Shown in pieces: positions 50,532 through 55,816 of a DNA stretch of 55,816 nt. The DNA comes from an uncultured Alphaproteobacteria bacterium. Lineage in GTDB: Bacteria; Pseudomonadota; Alphaproteobacteria; GCA-002720895. The translations under genes and the position numbers were made by a program. Each line of letters starts with the position of its first letter. Position 1 is the stretch's first letter. The stretch spans positions 1 through 55,816 of the forward strand of contig CACLKH010000005.1 in the NCBI GenBank assembly GCA_902607475.1, given 5' to 3'. A model generated the notes under the pieces. That model worked only from the letters and a program-made list of their open reading frames with translations, was not told the origin of the DNA and searched no databases.

Positions 50532-52146
50532 TATGATTCGCTATATTTATCAAAGCTTGAGAATAATCAAATCCTAATTTCATAATTTTTAAGTTTTTTA
50601 ATGAATTTTTAATATCACCACTAATTGCTTGCGCATATACTATTTGACCAATAAATTTATTATCTATAATTTTACCTCCTTGCTCGAGCATATCTAAAGC
50701 AAGTTTTTTTGCCCCATCTTTATCTTTATGTGATTGAATTATAATAACAGCAGAAATACCTTCTTTATAAAATCTATCACTTTCAATTAAACCTAGGAGT
50801 TTATGTGATTTTTTAAAATTTCCAACTAAAGCATATGTTTTAGCAACTTCCATAAAAACTCTTCCTTTTGTAGAGAATCCTGGCAATCCAAGCGCATATT
50901 TTCCTCCGATTAAATTAGGCGCCATATTTAATGCTTCATTAAGAAAATATTCCATTACCGATGAATCTTTTTTATTTGCAAAAGCTTTTCCAATTAATGA
51001 CATCGCCATTGCTTTTTCATAACCAGGATTCATTAAATTTAACAATTCCTTTGCTTGGTCTAAATTGTTTATTTTTGCAAATGCACTAATTAATTCAATA
51101 AAAATTCTTCCATCTAAGTTTTTAAGAATATATTTCTTAGCGTCCATCAAAGTTTTATTACTTTTTTTATTAAGATGAATTGAGTTTTCGAAAATAGCTA
51201 TATTAATTAATTCTCTTACAATCCAAAACTCCTGATCTCTTAACTTTGCAGTATCTTTTGCTTTATTTAAAAATAATTTACATTGTTCAATATCATTAAT
51301 TTTATATAGAATTTTTGCTATATCTAAATAAGTGGTTGATTTTTCTGCAAGTTTTGAAGATTTTTTTAAATCTACTTTTACTTTATCAATATTTTTAATT
51401 AATAAATTAGTTTTTGCAATTTCTAAAAAAGCCACTGCCTTATTATCATTATTTGTGATTTCATTATTTATTATTAGATATATTTTTTCTTCTACTTTTT
51501 TTTGTTTATCTTTTTTATTTAAAAAATGAAGAAGTTCGTAAACTTTTGATAAATTTTTAATTTTTTTTGGTATGTCTGTATATATTTCATTAATATATTT
51601 TTCAGAATTAATTAAGTTTTCATATGATTTTTCTTTGTCGTTTAGAAGAAATCTCAACTCACTAATTTCATTTGATAATCTGGATTTTGTTCTTGTATCA
51701 CCTATTTGTTCAATTGAATACTCTGCTGCATTTAATAAATTTAAAGAACTTTTATATTTATTACCGTTTCTAAACTCCATTTTGGCTAAATCAATATTTT
51801 TTTTAATTTTATTAACATTTTCATTTTTTTTTTCTTCAAGCTTTTGTTTACTTGATAATATTTTTAGATTATCTATTTCCGAATTTAGATTACTAATTTT
51901 ACTTATTTTTCTATGTAATCTTGCAATCTTAGTTTTTGGATATTTATTTTGAATTTTTTCAACATTTTTTAGTGCATTGGATAAAATATTGATTTTTTCA
52001 TCGGTATTTTTGGCTAATTCTGAGCTTTCGATAAGTTCTTTAGCTTTTTTATCTAATTTATTTGCTTCAAAATTATAAAAATCATCACATCCATTTAATG
52101 AAAATAGTAAAATTATTAAATAATTTAATAGAGATTTTTTCAACAT
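50500..52146 (-). CDS. TPR-like helical repeat lipoprotein of unknown function
   Basis: Lipobox LNGC; long alpha-helical repeats. Confidence 0.75.
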   Translation of the reverse strand: MLKKSLLNYLIILLFSLNGCDDFYNFEANKLDKKAKELIESSELAKNTDEKINILSNALKNVEKIQNKYPKTKIARLHRKISKISNLNSEIDNLKILSSKQKLEEKKNENVNKIKKNIDLAKMEFRNGNKYKSSLNLLNAAEYSIEQIGDTRTKSRLSNEISELRFLLNDKEKSYENLINSEKYINEIYTDIPKKIKNLSKVYELLHFLNKKDKQKKVEEKIYLIINNEITNNDNKAVAFLEIAKTNLLIKNIDKVKVDLKKSSKLAEKSTTYLDIAKILYKINDIEQCKLFLNKAKDTAKLRDQEFWIVRELINIAIFENSIHLNKKSNKTLMDAKKYILKNLDGRIFIELISAFAKINNLDQAKELLNLMNPGYEKAMAMSLIGKAFANKKDSSVMEYFLNEALNMAPNLIGGKYALGLPGFSTKGRVFMEVAKTYALVGNFKKSHKLLGLIESDRFYKEGISAVIIIQSHKDKDGAKKLALDMLEQGGKIIDNKFIGQIVYAQAISGDIKNSLKNLKIMKLGFDYSQALINIANHISLQRADHLI

Positions 52147-52173
52147 TTAATTATAATATGGTAGTTAAATATT

Positions 52174-52570
52174 ATGAAAAAAAAAATTTATTTGAATATT
52201 TTTTTGCTTTTTTTTCTCACGATTTCCATTCAACTTAATGCAAAAAATATCCCAAACTTGGTTGGTAAATGGCAAGGTGAAAATATTAAATCGACATTAA
52301 AAAAAGGTTTTGTAAAAAGTAATAATGTTGTAGAAATAACTGAACAAAGAAATAGGCTTTTTAAGGGTTATGTTATCCATAAAGGTGGAAAAGAAGCATT
52401 TGTTGGTGTTATTAAATCAGATCATAAAAAATTTTTTTTGGGCAGATAGCAGTAATGATGATGGCAAAGTTATAGGAACAATTTTAAAAAAAAATAAAAT
52501 TGAAACTTGTTATTTAGATAGTGGAAGAGATGCTGTTGCAGGGTGTTCGATTTTATTAAGAGTCAATTAA
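52174..52570 (+). pseudogene. Secreted small protein gene interrupted by a +1 frameshift at a T8 run (or sequencing error)
   Basis: Frame A: MKKKIYLNIFLLFFLTISIQLNAKNIPNLVGKWQGENI...VGVIKSDHKKFF then LGR*. Removing one T gives ...KKFFWADSSNDDGKVIGTILKKNKIETCYLDSGRDAVAGCSILLRVN*. Confidence 0.75.
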
Positions 52571-53526
52571 TTACTTTTTTTTTTAATTTTGTAAGAAATT
52601 TTGTCGATAGCTTTTAGAATATTGATCTTAATATTAGTTTCAGATGCAGAATGACCACTATTTTCAATTATTTTAAGCTCACAATTAGACATATTTTTTT
52701 TTAATAAAAAAGCAGACTTTGGTGGGCATATCAAATCATATCTTCCTTGAATGATAATTGTCGGTATATTTTTTATTATTTTAATATTTGATATAATTTC
52801 ATTCTTTTTTAAAAAAAAATTATTTTTTGTGTAATGCCATTCTAAAAAAGGACTGTTTGGTAACTTTTTTTTTTTAATTTTCTTTATTTTATTTAAATTA
52901 ATTTTTCCAGGATTTAAAACCGACAATGTTCTTTCATAATTTTCCCATATTATAGAAGAAATAGTTTTAATATTTTTTTTTTTACTCTCTAACATTTTTC
53001 CTAACTTTAAGAATATTTTTTTATTTTTTTCTTTTAATTTATTTTCAATTGCATCTATTATTTCAGGGTAAAAATATTTTGAAGAATAATGAAAAGCCCA
53101 GTATGCTTCTTCTTTATTTCCAAGAAAAACACCTCTAAGAATCATAGCTAAAACTTTACTATTATTTCTTATTGCATATATAAGGGCTAAAGTAGAACCC
53201 CAAGATCCTCCAAAAATTATCCATTTTTTTATTTGTAAAATATTTCTAATTTTCTCCATATCATCAATTAAGTCATTTGTTGTATTTTTTTTTAAAGAAC
53301 CTTTAGGTTTACTTTTACCTGAGCCTCTTTGATCAAATAAGATAATTCTATATTTTTTAGGATTAAAATATCTTCTATTTTTTGAATCTATAGATCCACC
53401 TGGACCACCATGAAGGTATATTATAGGTATCCCATTTTTATTACCACATTCTTCAACATATATTGAATGTAATTTATCATCAGTTTTTAAAAAGAAGGAA
53501 TTAAAAGGTTTAATAGGCGGATACAT
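52567..53526 (-). CDS. pip: Proline iminopeptidase
   Basis: YLHGGPGGSIDSKNRRYFNPKKYRIILFDQRGSGKSKPKGSLKKNTTNDLIDDMEKIR, FGGSWGSTLALIYA. Confidence 0.94.
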   Translation of the reverse strand: MYPPIKPFNSFFLKTDDKLHSIYVEECGNKNGIPIIYLHGGPGGSIDSKNRRYFNPKKYRIILFDQRGSGKSKPKGSLKKNTTNDLIDDMEKIRNILQIKKWIIFGGSWGSTLALIYAIRNNSKVLAMILRGVFLGNKEEAYWAFHYSSKYFYPEIIDAIENKLKEKNKKIFLKLGKMLESKKKNIKTISSIIWENYERTLSVLNPGKINLNKIKKIKKKKLPNSPFLEWHYTKNNFFLKKNEIISNIKIIKNIPTIIIQGRYDLICPPKSAFLLKKNMSNCELKIIENSGHSASETNIKINILKAIDKISYKIKKKSN

Positions 53527-53556
53527 CTATGGATTAAAAATAATTTTTTTTTTAGA

Positions 53557-54573
53557 TTAAATTCCTTTTAAAATCTCATTTCTTTTTCTTTTATATTCTT
53601 CTTCAGATAAGATTCCTTTTTTGTATAAATTATCAATTGTTTTTAAACGTTGTTCTGTAACAAGGGGGTCATTATTATTTTTTGGTTTCTTTGATATAAC
53701 TGGTCGTGGCAGTTTTTTTTGTATTTGTTGAGGAGGAGGCGCTGTTCTTCTTGGCTCTTGCCTAGATGGTTTATTTAATTGTTTTTGCAAACTATCTATT
53801 TGTTGTTGTAATGTTTGGTATTGTTTTCGTTGTTGTTCTTTACTTGTTTTATCATAATCTATAATTTCCTTTGCTTGTTTATATGCAGTATTTGTAAAAA
53901 CAAACCAATCTTTTCTTTCATTAGATTTTCTGTGGATACCCTTGTTTTGTTTATACACAATAATCAATCCTTCATATTCAGCCATTTTTCTTCTATGTCC
54001 AATATCATAAGATAGTTTTGTTGTCTCCCAAACATTACCCATATATTGTTCATCTAAAGTTGGTTGAAGATTAACCTGAATAGAGCCCATGATTAAGTTT
54101 AATTGATTATTAGCTACAAATAATCTTCCAGATGATAATCTTTCTTCTTTAAATGACCATCTTGCACTAGTATGATTACCTTTTATAACAAAAGTAATGT
54201 CTTCATTTGGTTTGGCAGTCATTAAAGCTTTAGGCACATATTCTGTTAATAACATTAGTTCTTTTTGTGAAAATAAAGGAATTTCTGGTTCATCACGATC
54301 ATATTTATAGGAAAGTTGTTTAAGCATTTTTCTTAAAACATCTTCAGATATTTTTATTGGGTGGTTATTTAAAGATTTGGTTTTTTTTTCTATTTTTTCT
54401 GTTCTTATAAAATACTTTGCAGCACCAGGCATTATAGGAGCTTCCTGCCAAAAAGTTTTTATTGCATTTCTGTCAGATATTTTTGCAAAATTTATTTGTG
54501 GAAAAAGGAATAATAAAAGAATTATAAATAATATAAAACTTGAGTAATTTTTATTAAATTGTTTAAGCATCAT
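53557..54573 (-). CDS. Secreted/anchored protein of unknown function with C-terminal SHOCT-like domain
   Basis: N-terminal hydrophobic segment; Gln/Pro-rich linker; C-terminal RLKTIDNLYKKGILSEEEYKRKRNEILKGI. Confidence 0.75.
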   Translation of the reverse strand: MMLKQFNKNYSSFILFIILLLFLFPQINFAKISDRNAIKTFWQEAPIMPGAAKYFIRTEKIEKKTKSLNNHPIKISEDVLRKMLKQLSYKYDRDEPEIPLFSQKELMLLTEYVPKALMTAKPNEDITFVIKGNHTSARWSFKEERLSSGRLFVANNQLNLIMGSIQVNLQPTLDEQYMGNVWETTKLSYDIGHRRKMAEYEGLIIVYKQNKGIHRKSNERKDWFVFTNTAYKQAKEIIDYDKTSKEQQRKQYQTLQQQIDSLQKQLNKPSRQEPRRTAPPPQQIQKKLPRPVISKKPKNNNDPLVTEQRLKTIDNLYKKGILSEEEYKRKRNEILKGI

Positions 54574-54645
54574 TTTTTTTATATTTAAAAAATACCAAAT
54601 ACGAAGGAAACAATTTTAATTATATTATCTAGGAGTCAATTGTAC

Positions 54646-54681
54646 ATAAAAAAAGGCGGGCCATTAATTTGACCCACCTTT
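54646..54681 (-). terminator. Rho-independent terminator of the porin gene
   Basis: Reverse strand AGGTGGGTC-AAATTAAT-GGCCCGCCT followed by T7. Confidence 0.85.
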
Positions 54682-54721
54682 TCAAATTTTTTCCTTTGGA
54701 GGCTTTAAAGTAATATTTCTT

Positions 54722-55816
54722 TTACCAGAGGTAAAACATACCTACTGCAAAGATATCACTTTCACCATCTTCGTCGCCAGTATCCATATTATACCATGAT
54801 TCTTCGGCATGAGAATACTCAGCAACTGCAAGCCATTCAGGAGCTAGGTTATGATATATTCCGAGAGTGTACATTTCTTGTGACTCTTTCGGATCGTAAG
54901 TTGCACCATCATTACCTGCTTTGTCTTGGTAAGAACCACCCCATGATACTCCAACTTTACCAGCACCATAGTTATAAGTTCCTTGTACGTAGTAACCATC
55001 ATGGTCTCTACATTTACCATCACCTGACATAGCACCAACGTCCATTTGAAGAGTAATACCTAAACATTCACCATTGTAATAGTGAGCTGTTAAGGCCATT
55101 GGACCGCCGGCTAGTGTTCCACCAACGTGGATACCTTTTGCCTCTACTTCACTGGCTGTTTCTGCTTCTTGATACATACCAGAAATCGCAAGATTAGAAC
55201 CTTCACTTATTTGAGCTAAACTAATATTAAGTTCACCTTCAAATCTTGGCGCATCTGCTTCATTAGCTGTTAATTCAGATTCTGCACCGTTACCAGTACC
55301 TGCTTTAATTTGTGAAGGATCATATAATCCAACAGATAAAGTAGTACCGTTCATACTTGGTGTAGTATATCTAAAAGAAGCATTAAAGTCCGGATATACA
55401 TATCCAAAACCAATACGTCCTAAAGTTGTACCACCGTTAGATGTATTATCTAGAGTAGCACCGACACCAAACAATGTCATATCTTGCACAATTGCGTTTC
55501 TTTGAAACAAACTAAGAGTTCTTCCAAAAAGAAGTTCACCAAAGTCACCTGATGCTGCAGCATAGATTTCTCTCATATCAAGCTGTGCACCACGAGCTGT
55601 TTTGGTATTTGCATTTTGGATTTGTGGATACAAACCAAAGTATCCTCTTAATTGAACTCCATTTGAAGCCGGACCTTGCACACCAAAACCAAATTTTGCT
55701 GGTAAAAGTCCAGTTTGTATACGTGAGTTTTCACCAGTAGAAGTTCTTGCTGTCTGACCACTAGCCAGATTAGCAGCTTTACCAGTTGAATAAACATAAA
55801 ATGCATTAACGTTACC
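54722..55816 (-). CDS. Alphaproteobacterial-type porin, N-terminus beyond window edge
   Basis: Open frame runs to the window edge (GNVNAFYVYSTGKAANLASGQTARTSTGENSRIQTGLLPAKFGFGVQGPASNGVQLRGYFG...), ends in aromatic FAVGMFYLW. Confidence 0.88.
   Translation of the reverse strand, partial: GNVNAFYVYSTGKAANLASGQTARTSTGENSRIQTGLLPAKFGFGVQGPASNGVQLRGYFGLYPQIQNANTKTARGAQLDMREIYAAASGDFGELLFGRTLSLFQRNAIVQDMTLFGVGATLDNTSNGGTTLGRIGFGYVYPDFNASFRYTTPSMNGTTLSVGLYDPSQIKAGTGNGAESELTANEADAPRFEGELNISLAQISEGSNLAISGMYQEAETASEVEAKGIHVGGTLAGGPMALTAHYYNGECLGITLQMDVGAMSGDGKCRDHDGYYVQGTYNYGAGKVGVSWGGSYQDKAGNDGATYDPKESQEMYTLGIYHNLAPEWLAVAEYSHAEESWYNMDTGDEDGESDIFAVGMFYLW

Noticed and set aside
51332-51952. Forward ORFs of 65 and 126 aa within the TPR lipoprotein gene
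   Set aside because: Phe/Leu/Ser-rich antisense frames of a long coherent CDS.
52425-52445. T TTT TTG slippery heptamer as a programmed -1 frameshift site
   Set aside because: A -1 shift leads into a short frame (GQIAVMMMAKL*). The restoring frame needs a +1 shift, so canonical -1 PRF does not fit.

Overview
AT-rich 55.8 kb window from a streamlined, probably pelagic, alphaproteobacterium. Placement is inferred from gene order (tkt-gap-fba-thiE-efp-suhB, yebC-tolQRAB-pal-cpoB-tilS-ftsH-folP-glmM, hisZ-purA, rluD-rpoH); SAR11/HIMB59-like is a guess. Most of the window is core housekeeping DNA. The main accessory region is about 0.7-5.4 kb: an intact tRNA-Val(GAC), then two progressively degraded copies of its 3' end. 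These bracket a cspA mini-module and a 3.7 kb cargo block (ATP-grasp enzyme, outer-membrane barrel, small secreted protein, methyltransferase). A radical-SAM gene and a beta-propeller-like gene follow. Features added beyond the ORF track: tRNA-Val, a 45-aa zinc-ribbon ORF, rpmJ, rpsU with an apparent ATA start codon, a TPP riboswitch abutting the thiC start codon, several terminators/inverted repeats, and two edge-truncated genes (an rpoH paralog at the left, a porin at the right). Other points of interest: a PD-(D/E)xK-like nuclease sits where ruvCAB is expected; pgk is absent between gap and fba; an 11-bp perfect inverted repeat lies just upstream of rpoH; one gene is split by a T8 homopolymer frameshift; and tail-to-tail genes repeatedly share TTAA/TTAG stop codons. 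I see no convincing new defence system or CRISPR array. The tRNA-Val accretion locus is the best candidate for an undescribed element.
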